64,000 nucleotides of DNA from Desulfacinum hydrothermale DSM 13146 (GCF_900176285.1 NZ_FWXF01000001.1:251987-315986); one strand, 5' to 3'. Positions 1 to 9,078 are shown, counted from the first letter of the stretch. A program made the numbers and translations. Notes: generated by a model not told the origin, from the letters alone.

Positions 1-296
1 AACCGTGCGCCCATCTCCCTCTGGAGGGATTCAAAGCGTTTATCGATGGCTTCAAAGCGCTTCTCCGCGGCGTCGAATCGAGCTGCTTCGATCTCTCGCA
101 GGGATTTGAGTTCCTCCTCCACCCGGACCATGCGTTCCATGAGGGAAAGTTCCTTGGAACGGCGTTCGTTTTCCCGGACGAAGGCCGCGATCTTCTCGGC
201 GAAAAGCCCGTCGGCTTCTCGTTGCAAGATCTGTTGCACGATGGCGGCGATCTTTTGCTCCAAAACGGCGTCGTCCGTGTGATGCGATACGGCCAT
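1..296 (-). CDS. Coiled-coil protein, C-terminal part missing (window edge)
   Basis: Reading leftwards from an ATG at 296 gives 98 codons with no stop before the window edge. A GGGAGG ribosome binding site lies about 5 nt upstream of the start (plus-strand 302-307). The predicted protein begins MAVSHHTDDAVLEQKI and is very rich in Glu, Arg, Lys, Gln and Ala. From about residue 50 onward, hydrophobic residues spaced like heptads (ERMVRVEEELKSLREIE) predict a coiled coil. I do not recognise a named family; short DUF-type coiled-coil proteins of this kind often lie beside restriction or nuclease-like genes, but that is only inference. It is divergent from the thiolase gene at 501. Confidence 0.6.
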   Translation of the reverse strand, partial: MAVSHHTDDAVLEQKIAAIVQQILQREADGLFAEKIAAFVRENERRSKELSLMERMVRVEEELKSLREIEAARFDAAEKRFEAIDKRFESLQREMGAR

Positions 297-500
297 GGGG
301 GCCTCCCGTTGGGGAATGGGTACAACCGGGAAGATGCGCTCTGAATCTATATCATGGAGGATAATGTTCGGCAAGGTGGTCGAGCGACGCTGGAAAAGAG
401 AAGAGAGTGTGCGGCCGACGGGGTTTCCGTGCCGCATCACGAACGGCCAAAACCCGAAGGGGGATAACCGACAACCGATAACGGGTTACGGAGAACGGGC

Positions 501-1757
501 ATGAGGGATGTGGTGTTGGTGAGCGGGGTGCGCACCCCGGTGGGACGTTACCTGGGGGCGCTCCGGGAGGTGGAGGCCTACGACCTGGCCGCGCGGGTGT
601 TGGACGAGGCGGTGCGAAGGGCCGGTATCGAACCCGCCCAGGTGGACGAGGTGGTCCTGGGTCAGGCCTACCAGAACGGCGAATACGTGAACATCGCCCG
701 CATGGCGCTTCTCAAGGCCGGCTGGCCCGAATCCATCCCGGGCATCACGTTGGATCGGCGCTGTTGCACGGGCCTGGACGTGGTGCGCTACGGTGCGCTG
801 CTCATCCGTTCCGGTGCCGCCCGGGTGGTGGTGGCGGGGGGCGTGGAGAGCATGAGCAACGCCGAATTCTACCTTCCCGGCCACATCAAGTGGGGTGTGG
901 GCGGAAGAGAGGGCATGCCCCGTGGCCACGGGGATCTGTCCATCTGGGGCCTTCCCTTCTACGACCGCATTCAGCGGGCCCGGGTCATGTCCCAGCCCCA
1001 GGAACGCTATGGTGTTTTGCCGTCCATGATGAGCTGGGCGGAAGTCGCCGCCCGCCAGGAGGGCATCTCCCGAAACGATTGCGACGCCTGGGCGGTGGAG
1101 AGCCATCGGAAGGCCTGTGCGGCCTGGGCAGAAGGGCGTTTCCGGGCCGAGCTGGTGCCGGTGGAGGTGCGGGCTCCCAAGGGCCCGCCGGTGGTGGTGG
1201 ACCGGGACGAAACGCCCCGTGAGGACACCACGGTGGAGAAGCTGGCCCGCCTCAAACCGGTGCTGGGCGGGGTGTGCACCGCCGGCAATTCCTCTTCGGA
1301 AAACGACGGTGCGGCCGCCGTGGTGCTCATGGACTCCCGGACGGCTCTGGAATGGGGCCTTCGGCCCATGGCTCGAGTTCTTGCCTGCGCCGTGGCGGCC
1401 TGCGATCCGCGGCGCACCTATGAGGCGGTGCCCACGGCCGTCAACAGGGCCCTGGACCAGGTGGGGCTCCACCTGGAGGCCATGGATCTCATCGAAGTCC
1501 AAGAAGCCTTTGCGGCCCAGGTTCTGGCGGACTTGAAGCAGATGGGGATCGGGCCGGAGCGCTACGATCGGGTGAACGTGAATGGAAGCGGCATCTCCCT
1601 GGGACATCCCATCGCCTGCACCGGGGTGCGTGTGCTGGTCACCCTTTGCCATGAGATGCGCCGTCGCGGGGTGCGCTACGGCCTGGAGGCCATCTGCGGG
1701 GGTGGCGGCCTGGGGATCGCCGCCGTTTTTGAAAACCTGGAAAATCCCGAGGAGTGA
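501..1757 (+). CDS. Thiolase family acyltransferase (acetyl-CoA C-acetyltransferase-like)
   Basis: The 418-aa product has the hallmarks of a degradative or biosynthetic thiolase, which condenses or cleaves acyl-CoA thioesters. The nucleophile is Cys88 in the RRCCTGLD motif (C-x-[ST]-G). The second-half catalytic motifs are GISLGHPIACTG with His near 369 and a CGGGGLGIA loop with the acid/base Cys near 399. Length fits the family (about 390-420 aa). The ATG at 501 starts directly at the conserved MRDVVLVSGVRTPVG segment, although the ribosome binding site is weak. It is followed after 3 nt by a second, broken thiolase (1761), suggesting a former two-gene beta-oxidation-type pair. Substrate chain length cannot be read from the sequence. 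Confidence 0.93.
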   Translation: MRDVVLVSGVRTPVGRYLGALREVEAYDLAARVLDEAVRRAGIEPAQVDEVVLGQAYQNGEYVNIARMALLKAGWPESIPGITLDRRCCTGLDVVRYGALLIRSGAARVVVAGGVESMSNAEFYLPGHIKWGVGGREGMPRGHGDLSIWGLPFYDRIQRARVMSQPQERYGVLPSMMSWAEVAARQEGISRNDCDAWAVESHRKACAAWAEGRFRAELVPVEVRAPKGPPVVVDRDETPREDTTVEKLARLKPVLGGVCTAGNSSSENDGAAAVVLMDSRTALEWGLRPMARVLACAVAACDPRRTYEAVPTAVNRALDQVGLHLEAMDLIEVQEAFAAQVLADLKQMGIGPERYDRVNVNGSGISLGHPIACTGVRVLVTLCHEMRRRGVRYGLEAICGGGGLGIAAVFENLENPEE

Positions 1758-1760
1758 GCC

Positions 1761-2099
1761 ATGGGGCGGTTGGTCCAGGACGTGGTGGTGGATTCGGTGC
1801 GCACCCCCTTCGGGCGCGCCGGGGAAAAGGGAATCTTCTGGAAGACGCGAGCCGAAGACCTGGCCGTGGCGGTGCTCAAGGCCCTCACGGAAAGAAACCC
1901 GGCTCTCGATCCTTCCCACCTGGATGACTGTCTGTGGGGCGTGACCAACCAGGTGAAGGAGCAAGGAGGCACGCTGGGCCGCATGGTGAGTCTTCTGGCC
2001 GACTGGGGCTGGACCGTTCCAGGCTGTTCCATCGATCGCTTTGCCTGCCGCAGCCAGGAAAAGGGCGCCTCCGGGCCCAATGGGGCCTTCCCCTTTTGA
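1761..2099 (+). pseudogene. Truncated thiolase fragment (N-terminal quarter only)
   Basis: The first 95 or so residues (MGRLVQDVVVDSVRTPFGRAG) match the N-terminal loop and first helices of a FadA/FadI-like acetyl-CoA acyltransferase. Similarity runs through to CSIDRFAC, which is where the nucleophilic Cys motif of thiolases sits. There it switches to an unrelated low-complexity tail (RSQEKGASGPNGAFPF) and stops at residue 112, whereas the family is about 390 aa. No continuation is seen in other frames before the next gene at 2180, so roughly three quarters of the gene has been deleted. It lies 3 nt after an intact thiolase. A functional short protein is unlikely because both second-half catalytic motifs are absent. 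Confidence 0.75.
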
Positions 2100-2179
2100 C
2101 TCGCACCGGCCCCTTGCGTATGCTGGGCGCAAGGGACCCCCGTTTGCATCCATGCACCGCCTTGGAGGAGGAAGCCGTC

Positions 2180-2752
2180 ATGACCGCAGACAACGCCCAT
2201 GCCCGATTCATCCGACCCGAAGAATGCCTATTGTTCCTGGTGGACCTGCAAAAGGCCATGCTGGACCTGTGCCCGGACCGGGACCAGGTGGTGAAAAACG
2301 TGATGGCGCTTCTGGACATGAGCGCCATCGTAGAGGTGCCGGTTCTCTTTTCCGAACACAACGCGGAAAAGCTGGGGGGATTTCTGCCGGAGCTGGTGGC
2401 CAAGGTGCCCGAACCCAAGGTGCTCAACAAGCTGGAATTCAGCTGCTTCCAGAACCCGGCCCTGGCCGACGCCGTGGCGGCTTCCGGAAGGAACACGTTG
2501 GTGATCGCAGGGATCGAAGCCCACGTGTGCATCTTCCATACGGCCGCCCATGCGCTCCGGCTCGGCTACACGGTGCATGTGGTGGGCGATGCGGTGACGA
2601 GTCGAAGCGCCTTCAACCGGGAGACAGGCCTCCGGCGCCTGGATCGGGCCGGGGCGGTCATCACGTCCACGGAAATGGTCACCTTCGAATGGCTCAACCG
2701 GGCCGGAACGCCCCAATTCCGCCGAGCCCTTCCCATTCTCAAAAGTTTTTGA
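2180..2752 (+). CDS. Isochorismatase-family cysteine hydrolase
   Basis: A 190-aa cysteine hydrolase of the isochorismatase/nicotinamidase fold. The Asp-Lys-Cys triad is visible as Asp22 (FLVDLQKAM), Lys84 (VLNKLEF) and Cys117 in the family signature GIEAHVCIF. A cis-peptide-type VIAGIEAH segment precedes the cysteine, as expected. The start is set by an excellent GGAGGAGG site at 2164-2172; the frame is open further upstream but overlaps the broken thiolase. Members in this clade lack predictable substrates (amide or vinyl-ether hydrolysis), and closely related 'YcaC/hydrolase' proteins are mostly uncharacterised. No partner gene suggests siderophore synthesis here, so isochorismate itself is an unlikely substrate. 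Confidence 0.88.
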   Translation: MTADNAHARFIRPEECLLFLVDLQKAMLDLCPDRDQVVKNVMALLDMSAIVEVPVLFSEHNAEKLGGFLPELVAKVPEPKVLNKLEFSCFQNPALADAVAASGRNTLVIAGIEAHVCIFHTAAHALRLGYTVHVVGDAVTSRSAFNRETGLRRLDRAGAVITSTEMVTFEWLNRAGTPQFRRALPILKSF

Positions 2753-3009
2753 TCATCGTGGGCGGCCCGCGATTCTTTCTTCCCCTTCGTTCCAAGGGGG
2801 AGGGCGCGTGCGCTGTGGGTGGGATGGATGAGGCGGTCACCGCCTCGAGCCGGAATCGGTCTTCGGCCGCACCTGAAGCGGCGGTTGGATGGGAGCTTTC
2901 AGATCTTTCTAGGGGATCGGGCAGAGCCCCCTCCCTTCGCTGCCGCTCCCGCCACAGCCCGTTGGGGCAGCGCTAGGGTGAAAGCGATCCATTGAACGAT
3001 CGGGCCCAT
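2753..3009. other. Intergenic region without recognisable gene
   Basis: No convincing coding region. A CCCCTT...AAGGGG inverted repeat near 2780-2800 could end the upstream gene but lacks a T tract. The right side of this gap is occupied by the dispersed repeat at 3010. Confidence 0.4.
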
Positions 3010-3246
3010 CTCCTGGCAGGCCGTCCGCCAATGGCCTTTGGGTCTTTGGAAGATTTCCAACGAGTTGAAATGGCAGTGTGCCGTGTGGCCCTTGGGGAGT
3101 TCTCAGAGCGCCTCGTGGGGGCGGGTTGGGAACCCACCCCCTGGTGCCGCAAGGCCAGGGCGGCCGTACGGGCCGCCTGGCCGTCCCAAACCTTTTGTGG
3201 GCACAAGAAGGGAGCAAACGAAGCGTTTTCAGGGAGCCTCCTTAGG
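3010..3246 (+). repeat. Dispersed MITE/REP-like repeat, copy B
   Basis: One of three full-length members of a repeat family in this window (others at 22075-22290 in opposite orientation and 56515-56746). It shares, in order, a terminal GCCGTCCG-like end, an AATGGCCTTT block, GTTGAAATGG, TTCTCAGA, a GC-rich central hairpin (arms 3117-3127 and 3131-3141), the ACAAGAAGGGA block and the inverted terminus AGCCTCCTTAGG. It carries no ORF of its own. The right end lies 1-2 nt from the stop codon of the U32 peptidase gene. This is the most diverged full copy. Confidence 0.75.
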
Positions 3247-3247
3247 C

Positions 3248-4273
3248 TTAGAGGCCCTTGATGTTTCGGTGCAGTTCCCGGGTCTTTTCCATGCGGGCCC
3301 GGTCCCGGTCCAGGGCGATGGCGTCCAGTTCCTTCTGGAGCGGGATGAGTTCCGGATCGTCGTGGGGTCTGCCGGCCCGGTGGGCATCGATCATGGCCCG
3401 GTAGATGGCGATCATGCGGCTGATGAGACGCACCGCGTACTCGCGGCCTTGCACCTTGAGGGTCGTGAGGCCCAGATCCATGTAGTCCCAGAGCTCCTTG
3501 CCGTTGATGGCGAAGGCCACGTTGGGGTGGCGACGGATCCGCTCGTTGATGCTTCGGATCTCTTCGTCCTTTCGGCCGCGCTTTTTGAGCACCTTCTCGC
3601 GCTGTTCATCGGTGAGCAGGCACAGCCGGAAGCAGCTTCCGCTCCGGTCGGGCCAGCCTTCGTATTCCACGATCTCGTTTCCGTCCTCGTCGTGGTAGAT
3701 CTTCTTGATGTAGGAGTCGCTGATCAGTTCGTGAAAGCTGCAGTTGCCCACGCCGCCCACGCATCGATTGCCGTGGATAAGCACTTCCGTGCCCACGCCC
3801 TCCGCGTCTGCGTCGGCCTTGAAACGGCGGAGCTTTTCCACCGTGTCGATTTCCGTGCTGGCCACGATCTGCGAGGCGCCGTGGGCCTTGAACCGGGCGA
3901 TCTGGGGCCGGGTCTGGATGTTGCACCCCACGCTGGCGTGAATCACCAGTTCCGGGAAGTTCTCCCGGACCATCTCCATGACCGCCGGGGTCTTGACGAT
4001 CACACCCTCGGCTCCCCATGTGGCGTACTTGGCCACCTTCTTCAGGAGGATCATGAATTTGTCTGCGGGCACCTCGGCGTTTAGGGCCACGCGGATCTTG
4101 CCGCCCAGGGGGCGGGCGATTTGGATGGCTTCCCGGATCTGGGAATCTTCCATCTCCCAGGCGCACTTGCGGCGGCTGAATCCCTTGGATCCCACGTAGA
4201 CCGCCTCGGCGCCGCTTTTCAGCACGCCTTCCACCATTTCGAGGCTGCCGCCCGGGGCCAGAAGTTCGTTCAT
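3248..4273 (-). CDS. Peptidase U32 family protein
   Basis: A 341-aa protein of the U32 collagenase-like family, in bacteria often linked to RNA hydroxylation or modification rather than proteolysis. The N-terminus [16 protein letters not shown] is the conserved U32 opening (E-L-L-x-P-x-G). The barrel region carries [12 protein letters not shown] and [11 protein letters not shown] cysteine-rich signature ([17 protein letters not shown] ... CFRLCLLT) fits the conserved Cys cluster thought to bind iron-sulfur or zinc in this family. The start at 4273 follows an AGGAGG site; the frame extends to 4339 but without a better site. The stop codon abuts repeat copy B. It appears monocistronic and divergent from the SYLF gene. 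Confidence 0.88.
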   Translation of the reverse strand: MNELLAPGGSLEMVEGVLKSGAEAVYVGSKGFSRRKCAWEMEDSQIREAIQIARPLGGKIRVALNAEVPADKFMILLKKVAKYATWGAEGVIVKTPAVMEMVRENFPELVIHASVGCNIQTRPQIARFKAHGASQIVASTEIDTVEKLRRFKADADAEGVGTEVLIHGNRCVGGVGNCSFHELISDSYIKKIYHDEDGNEIVEYEGWPDRSGSCFRLCLLTDEQREKVLKKRGRKDEEIRSINERIRRHPNVAFAINGKELWDYMDLGLTTLKVQGREYAVRLISRMIAIYRAMIDAHRAGRPHDDPELIPLQKELDAIALDRDRARMEKTRELHRNIKGL

Positions 4274-4392
4274 GGAGGCCTCCTTGTGTTGCATCGAGGT
4301 CCGAATGGGTGTGAGAGAAAGAGACTTGAACGCGACCATTACACTTCATACTAATGAAATAAAGCGGGGAGTGCAAGAGGTGCAGGCCCTTA

Positions 4393-4421
4393 TTGACCCG
4401 GGGCGTGGAAAGGGGCATAAG
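4393..4421 (+). promoter_or_regulatory. Candidate sigma70-type promoter of the SYLF gene
   Basis: TTGACC at 4393-4398, a 17-bp spacer and CATAAG at 4416-4421, about 40 nt upstream of the start codon. The hexamers resemble those of the porin promoter at 12840 (TTGACA/TATAAG). Confidence 0.45.
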
Positions 4422-4460
4422 GGTCTGGAACGGTCAATCTGGATGCCAAGGAGGCCCTTC

Positions 4461-5159
4461 ATGAAACGAAAGGTTGTGCTGATCATGGCCCTGGCGTTGG
4501 CTCTGGCACTGGGCGCCTTCGCCCCGGCCACGGCGGAAGATTCCATCTCCAAGCCGGAAACGCTGGTGGAAGAGGCCCGACTGACCCTTCAGAGCCTCAC
4601 GTCCGATCCCAACTTTTCCTGGCTCACAACCCACCTCAAAGACGCCCAGGGCGTGCTCATCATCCCCCAGTTTCTCAAAGGGGGCTTTATCATCGGCGGA
4701 TCGGGAGGCAGCGGGGTGCTGCTGGTCCGGGACCGTCAGAGCGGGCAATGGAGCCAGCCGGTCTTCTACACCCTGGGTGGGCTCAGCATCGGGCTTCAGA
4801 TGGGCGGGGAAGCGGCCCAGGTGATCCTCATGGTCCGCACCCAGCGGGGCGTGGATGCCCTCATGACGTCCGGGTTCAAGCTGGGAGGCGATGCGGCCGT
4901 GGCGGCGGGCCCCATCGGCATGGCCATGGAAGGGGCCACACCCCACAACCTGAGCGCCGATTTTCTTTCCTTTGCCAAGGCCAAGGGGGCCTACGCGGGC
5001 ATGAGTCTGGAGGGAGCCATCGTGAAGGTTCGAAACGACTGGAACGAACAATACTACGGCAAGCCCGTGAGTCCCACGGACATCGTGGTGACCAAGGCGG
5101 TGAGCAATCCCCATTCGGCGGCGCTTCGGGCCGTGCTGGGGGCCGTGGCCCGCCGGTGA
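4461..5159 (+). CDS. Secreted lipid-binding SYLF domain protein
   Basis: A 232-aa protein of the SYLF/YSC84 family, which binds phosphoinositides in eukaryotes and is of unknown role in bacteria. Residues 1-25 form a clear signal peptide (MKRKVVLIMALALALALG...ATA), so the mature protein should be periplasmic. The SYLF core is recognisable in GVLIIPQFLKGGFIIGGSGGSGVL, the repeated small-residue stretches and GVDALMTSGFKLGGDA. The start follows AAGGAGG at 4448-4454. It has its own candidate promoter upstream and a strong terminator at 5206, so it is probably a single-gene unit. Function in this organism is not predictable beyond envelope association. Confidence 0.88.
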   Translation: MKRKVVLIMALALALALGAFAPATAEDSISKPETLVEEARLTLQSLTSDPNFSWLTTHLKDAQGVLIIPQFLKGGFIIGGSGGSGVLLVRDRQSGQWSQPVFYTLGGLSIGLQMGGEAAQVILMVRTQRGVDALMTSGFKLGGDAAVAAGPIGMAMEGATPHNLSADFLSFAKAKGAYAGMSLEGAIVKVRNDWNEQYYGKPVSPTDIVVTKAVSNPHSAALRAVLGAVARR

Positions 5160-5205
5160 GCAGAACCTGATTCTTTTCTTTCCGGAGACGACGAGGGGAC
5201 AGAGG

Positions 5206-5236
5206 GGGCGCACGGAGGTGCGCCCTTTGTTCTTTT
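5206..5236 (+). terminator. Rho-independent terminator after the SYLF gene
   Basis: Perfect 8-bp stem GGGCGCAC / GTGCGCCC (5206-5213, 5218-5225) with a GGAG loop, followed by TTTGTTCTTTT. Confidence 0.85.
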
Positions 5237-5311
5237 CCGTGTGTCGGGACGCCGTCCCTTTCGCCGCAGACCGGCCGGCCACAGGCCGCCCATGGGGTGC
5301 CGCCCCGGGGC

Positions 5312-6757
5312 CTATGCTTCCACGGCGACCGGAAGGTGCTCCCTATGGCTCAGAATCCGGGCGATCCAGGCATGTTCGTCCGCAAAGCGCGCTTCGTCAC
5401 GGCGGCTCACGTAACGGCGGGCGCCGCTGCTTCCCAGAGCCACCAGGTCTTCGGTCCACCGGTATCCCCGCTCGGCAAAGAATTTACGGAAAACGGCGTT
5501 GAGACGCCGGCTGGAAACGGCGCTTCCGCTTTCCCTCAGGAACCAGCGGCGGGGCGAAAAGCGCCCGGGATCTTCCAGCACGGAGGCCACGGCGTCCGCA
5601 AGGTCCGCGTCGGGCACCGCCAGGCCCGTTTCTTCATTGAAAATCGCCGGGTTCATACCCGCCATGGAAGAAGACACCACGCAGGGAAGATCCGCGCGAA
5701 AGAATTCGTACACAGCCCGGCAGGCGTTTTCGTAAAGGGAAAGGTGCACTCCCACGCGGCAGCGAGCCAGAAGGGCCGGGATCTGGCTTCGGCGCAGATT
5801 GGCTCGGACCGTAACCCGCCGGGTCAGACCCCGTTGCGCCACCCTGTCTTCGAAGGCCCGGACCCTTTCGGGGACGCCCCGGCCCAGAAAAAGGACCGTG
5901 CGATCCCGAAGGCGCCGATGGTCCAAAAGGTCCAGCATGAGATCGTGGCGCTTTCGTTCCACATCGTCAAAGGTGGCGTTGAAGACCATGTCGTGGACCG
6001 GCGGCACCGTCGGCGGAACCGGCGGCTCGTCTTCCAGGAAATCGCCGTGGGCCAGGCCGACGGCAAGGGTCCCGGACTGGGTCTGGAGAAACCGGGCGTC
6101 TTCCGGCCCGCCCACGCCGAAAAGGCACGGGTCGTTCAGGCGGCAGAAGTGCCGCCACCACCCGTGTCGCCACACCACCCCCATGGGCGGTTCCACGAAG
6201 AAGACGTAACGCCGGCTCATTTTACGAAGGAGCCCGGGATCGGCCAGCAGGTAGGGAAGGGAAAAGAGGCGCAGAACGCCCTTTTCGTCCGGCCCTTGGG
6301 GCCGTTTCAGCACCTGGAGGAAGTGGCGTACCCGAAAGGTTCTGTCGGCCTTTTGGCGGACCTTTTCCAGGATCATTTCCCGCTCCCGACGAAGAAAGGC
6401 GGCCGTTTCCGAGTCGGGGGGCGCTCCGTCTTCCGCTTCCGCCAGCCGGTTCCACTGGCCCGGGAAGGGAAGCAGCGTGAGATAGAGGGACGCCTGGGCC
6501 CGAAGGAAAGGATCCTCCCCCCGATCCGCCTTCCGCTGGAGGATCGGGGCCGTTTGCTTGAGCACATGGTAAGGGTGATCCAGCCCCGGGCCGGCTTCCA
6601 GCCGCGGGCGGTGCCACACCAGGAGGGCATCCAGGGCCCGCCAAAGATCCCGGCGCCGCTTCCCATGGGCCGTCTCGTCCCGTACGGCCCACAGGACGCC
6701 GCTTTCCACATCGCGAACGAAACAATCCAGCAGATCCAAGGCCTGGCTGTACGTCAT
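5312..6757 (-). CDS. Glycosyltransferase, GT-B fold (family 1/4-like)
   Basis: A 481-aa protein whose C-terminal half matches GT-B glycosyltransferases. It shows a Rossmann-type strand VLFLGRGVPERVRAFED, followed by the donor-binding region VGVHLSLYENACRAVYEFF and the loop LPCVVSSSMAGMNPAIF, which replace the usual E-x7-E motif region. The N-terminal 230 residues are helical, Arg-rich and less conserved. The ATG at 6757 has an AAGGGG about 10 nt upstream. It is followed (in plus coordinates) by the ECF transporter genes, but gaps and content do not suggest a shared role. The acceptor is unknown. No polysaccharide cluster surrounds it. Confidence 0.7.
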   Translation of the reverse strand: MTYSQALDLLDCFVRDVESGVLWAVRDETAHGKRRRDLWRALDALLVWHRPRLEAGPGLDHPYHVLKQTAPILQRKADRGEDPFLRAQASLYLTLLPFPGQWNRLAEAEDGAPPDSETAAFLRREREMILEKVRQKADRTFRVRHFLQVLKRPQGPDEKGVLRLFSLPYLLADPGLLRKMSRRYVFFVEPPMGVVWRHGWWRHFCRLNDPCLFGVGGPEDARFLQTQSGTLAVGLAHGDFLEDEPPVPPTVPPVHDMVFNATFDDVERKRHDLMLDLLDHRRLRDRTVLFLGRGVPERVRAFEDRVAQRGLTRRVTVRANLRRSQIPALLARCRVGVHLSLYENACRAVYEFFRADLPCVVSSSMAGMNPAIFNEETGLAVPDADLADAVASVLEDPGRFSPRRWFLRESGSAVSSRRLNAVFRKFFAERGYRWTEDLVALGSSGARRYVSRRDEARFADEHAWIARILSHREHLPVAVEA

Positions 6758-6836
6758 ACGTCCAAAGCCCCTTCTGAAGGATGAGGCCCCGCCATGTCAT
6801 GGGGCGAAAGATGGTTCAGCTCCGGGAGCCATCTTG

Positions 6837-7637
6837 TCAGAAAAGGTGCAGGGCGGCAAGAAGGGCCGCAAGCAGGCACAGGCCGGCCGCTTCTTTGGGG
6901 GGCCACGGGGGGATGTGAACGGGAAGGTCTTCGCGGTAGCCGCGGGCGGCCAGAGCCAGCGCGGTGGCTTCGCTTCGCCCCAGGGCCTTGCGAAAAAGCG
7001 CCGGGATCGTGGTTCGAAGACGCCGCCAGGGATTCCGGTTCCGGCCGGCCAGCCGCGCCCTTTGGGCCAGCCGAACTTCTTCCAGATCATCCAAAAGGAG
7101 GGCGAAAAAACGAAGCGATAGGGCGGTCATGACGGCGATCCGCCGGGCCGGGAGGAAACCGATGGGCCGCAAAAGCCACAAAACGGCGTTTTGAAGGTCC
7201 CGGGCAGGTGTGACGGCCGTAAAGACCACGGCCCAGAGCACCATGAGAAGCAGGCGCCAGGTGCCGACCCCCGCCTGGATGAGCGCCTCCCGCGGAAAAC
7301 ACGCCGCAAGGAAAGAGAGGCGCGCCGCCCAGGACGGGGCCGCCGCGGCGGAAAGGAAGGCGTTTCCAGATACATCCGGGGGCGAAAAGGCCTGGACCAT
7401 GAAGATGAGGGCCAGGAAGGGCAGCCAGCCGCGAAGGGTGCGGACCAGAAGGCTCCAGGGAAGGTGGGAAGCCATCACCGCCACCGGAAGCCCCAGCGTG
7501 ACGGCGGCGTAGACGGGCCCGTCCGGGCGAAAGAGGGCCATGGTGAGGGCCAGCACGGCGAAGAGCTTGGTGCGGGCGTCCAGCCGGTGCACGCCGGACG
7601 GGCGGGGAACGTAATGGAGCGCTAACCCGCGGGCCAC
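6837..7637 (-). CDS. ecfT: ECF transporter transmembrane T component
   Basis: A 266-aa CbiQ/EcfT-type membrane protein with five or six hydrophobic segments. Two Ala-Arg signature motifs of T components, which couple to the ATPases, are visible as LAQRARLAG (about 195) and ALAARGYRE (about 232). The N-terminal HRLDARTKLFAVL is the standard family opening. Its start overlaps the end of the ATPase gene by 16 nt, so translation is probably coupled. With bioY and ecfA it forms a complete three-gene biotin importer (BioYMN-type). The reading order on the minus strand is bioY, ecfA, ecfT. Confidence 0.92.
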   Translation of the reverse strand: MARGLALHYVPRPSGVHRLDARTKLFAVLALTMALFRPDGPVYAAVTLGLPVAVMASHLPWSLLVRTLRGWLPFLALIFMVQAFSPPDVSGNAFLSAAAAPSWAARLSFLAACFPREALIQAGVGTWRLLLMVLWAVVFTAVTPARDLQNAVLWLLRPIGFLPARRIAVMTALSLRFFALLLDDLEEVRLAQRARLAGRNRNPWRRLRTTIPALFRKALGRSEATALALAARGYREDLPVHIPPWPPKEAAGLCLLAALLAALHLF

Positions 7638-8368
7638 GGCTGCAATCCTTTTCCCAGGAGAACGGAACAGGGGGGGCGCACACCGTGGCGACCCAGGCGA
7701 AGCGCCACCTCCGACGGCGGGCCCTCATCGGCCAATCGGCCGCCCTGGAGCACCATCACCCGGTCGGCGTGGGCCAGCACCTTTTCCACGTCGTGGGTGG
7801 ATACCACCACCGTGCGACCTTCCCGGCGAAGATTCAGCAAGAGGTCCAGGAGCGCCCGGCTTCCCGGCCAGTCCAGGTGCGTGAAGGGCTCGTCAAAAAG
7901 GATCACCGAGGGATCCGCGGCCAGGACCCCGGCCAGGGCCACCCGCCTCTTTTCCCCGCCGGAAAGGGCGTAACAGGGCTTATCCCGAAGGGATTCCAGG
8001 CCGAACCGGGCCAGGGCCGCTTGCACCCGCTGGCGGACCTCCGCCTTGGAAAGTCCCAGGTTTTCCGGGCCGAAGGCCACGTCTTCTCCCACCGTTTCCC
8101 CCAGGATCTGGCTGTCCGGGTCCTGGAAGACCAGTCCCACACGGGCGCGCACCGCCTGGGCATCCCCGGCCGGGTCCAGGCCCAGGAGGCGGAGGGATCC
8201 CGCGTCGGGCCGAAAGAGTCCCGCCAGCAGATGCAGCAGGGTGGTCTTTCCCTGGCCGTTGGCGCCGCACACGACAACGAAGGCCGGCGTGGCGATCCGG
8301 AAGGTGACCCCCCGAAGGGCCTGGGTCCCGTCGGGATAGGTGAAGTGGAGGTCGTTGGCTTCGATCAT
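7622..8368 (-). CDS. ecfA: ECF transporter ATP-binding protein
   Basis: A 248-aa ABC ATPase. Walker A is GANGQGKT at residues 35-42, the Q-loop is FQDPDSQI near 81, the signature LSGGEKRR begins at 135 and Walker B is VILFDEPFTHLD at 155-166. A switch histidine is in VVVSTHDVEKV. The FQDPDSQI Q-loop is typical of EcfA/CbiO rather than of exporters. Only one ATPase gene is present here, so it should form a homodimer on the T component. It lies about 140 nt downstream of bioY, on the same strand, and probably belongs to its transcript. Confidence 0.94.
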   Translation of the reverse strand: MIEANDLHFTYPDGTQALRGVTFRIATPAFVVVCGANGQGKTTLLHLLAGLFRPDAGSLRLLGLDPAGDAQAVRARVGLVFQDPDSQILGETVGEDVAFGPENLGLSKAEVRQRVQAALARFGLESLRDKPCYALSGGEKRRVALAGVLAADPSVILFDEPFTHLDWPGSRALLDLLLNLRREGRTVVVSTHDVEKVLAHADRVMVLQGGRLADEGPPSEVALRLGRHGVRPPCSVLLGKGLQPWPAG

Positions 8369-8508
8369 GACTTTCGGGCGTCTTCGTGGAAGAATCGCCG
8401 ATAGGAGGCGCGAAGGAAGGATCGGTCAGGACGCCTGAACAGCCCGATTGAGAGCCCTTTTCTTTGCGCCCCCGGTGTCGTTCCAGTGCGTTTTGTTTTG
8501 TGGAGTAC

Positions 8509-9054
8509 TCAGGCGGAAGCCGTCCGCACATGGCGCAGGAGAGCCGGCCGAAGGGACCAGGCCAGCATCACGGCGGCGGCCGCTTTCACGGCATCTCCCA
8601 CCAGAAAAGGGAGCATCCCTACGGCCAGGGCCTTGGTCCAGGCCATGCCGGTCACCACCTTGAGCCACGGGACGCCCAAGGCATAGATCACCAGGGACCC
8701 CAGCACCACGGCGATCCCGTCGAACCATCGGGAAGGCCTCCCATGGCTCAGGACTCCCACGAGCCAGGCGGCGGCCACAAAGCCCAGAAGATAGCCGCCG
8801 GTGGGCCCCAGCAAATGGGCCAGTCCCCCCTTGAAATTGGCAAAGACCGGAAGGCCCACGGCGCCCAGCAGCAGGTAAAGGCCCATGGCGGCCGCACCCT
8901 GGGTGGGTCCCAAGAGCAGCCCCGCCAGCAGGACGAAGAGGTTGGTGAGCACGATGGGTACCGGGCCGATGGGCACGGCGATCTGGGCCCCCACGGCCGT
9001 GAGGGCGGTCATGAGGCACACGAGCACCATCTTTCGAATCGATTCCAGCGGCAT
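8509..9054 (-). CDS. bioY: Biotin transporter substrate-binding S component BioY
   Basis: A 181-aa six-helix S component that captures biotin. Family features are the N-terminal ALTAVGAQIAVPIGPVPIV, the GLLLGPTQGAAAMGLYLLLG helix pair, GLPVFANFKGGLAHLLGPTGGYLLGF and the C-terminal LPFLVGDAVKAAAA. This is a textbook BioY pattern. It is the first gene of the biotin import unit, and a candidate BirA operator sits about 25 nt upstream of its start. The start ATG at 9054 is preceded by a GGAGG-type site (minus strand GGAGGTCC). Confidence 0.95.
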   Translation of the reverse strand: MPLESIRKMVLVCLMTALTAVGAQIAVPIGPVPIVLTNLFVLLAGLLLGPTQGAAAMGLYLLLGAVGLPVFANFKGGLAHLLGPTGGYLLGFVAAAWLVGVLSHGRPSRWFDGIAVVLGSLVIYALGVPWLKVVTGMAWTKALAVGMLPFLVGDAVKAAAAVMLAWSLRPALLRHVRTASA

Positions 9055-9078
9055 GATGGACCTCCATGGTTTCGTTGT

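Noticed and set aside
46-282. Plus-strand frame at the left edge (Ser/Arg-rich)
   Set aside because: It is the antisense of the coiled-coil gene on the minus strand, which has a ribosome binding site and a better composition.
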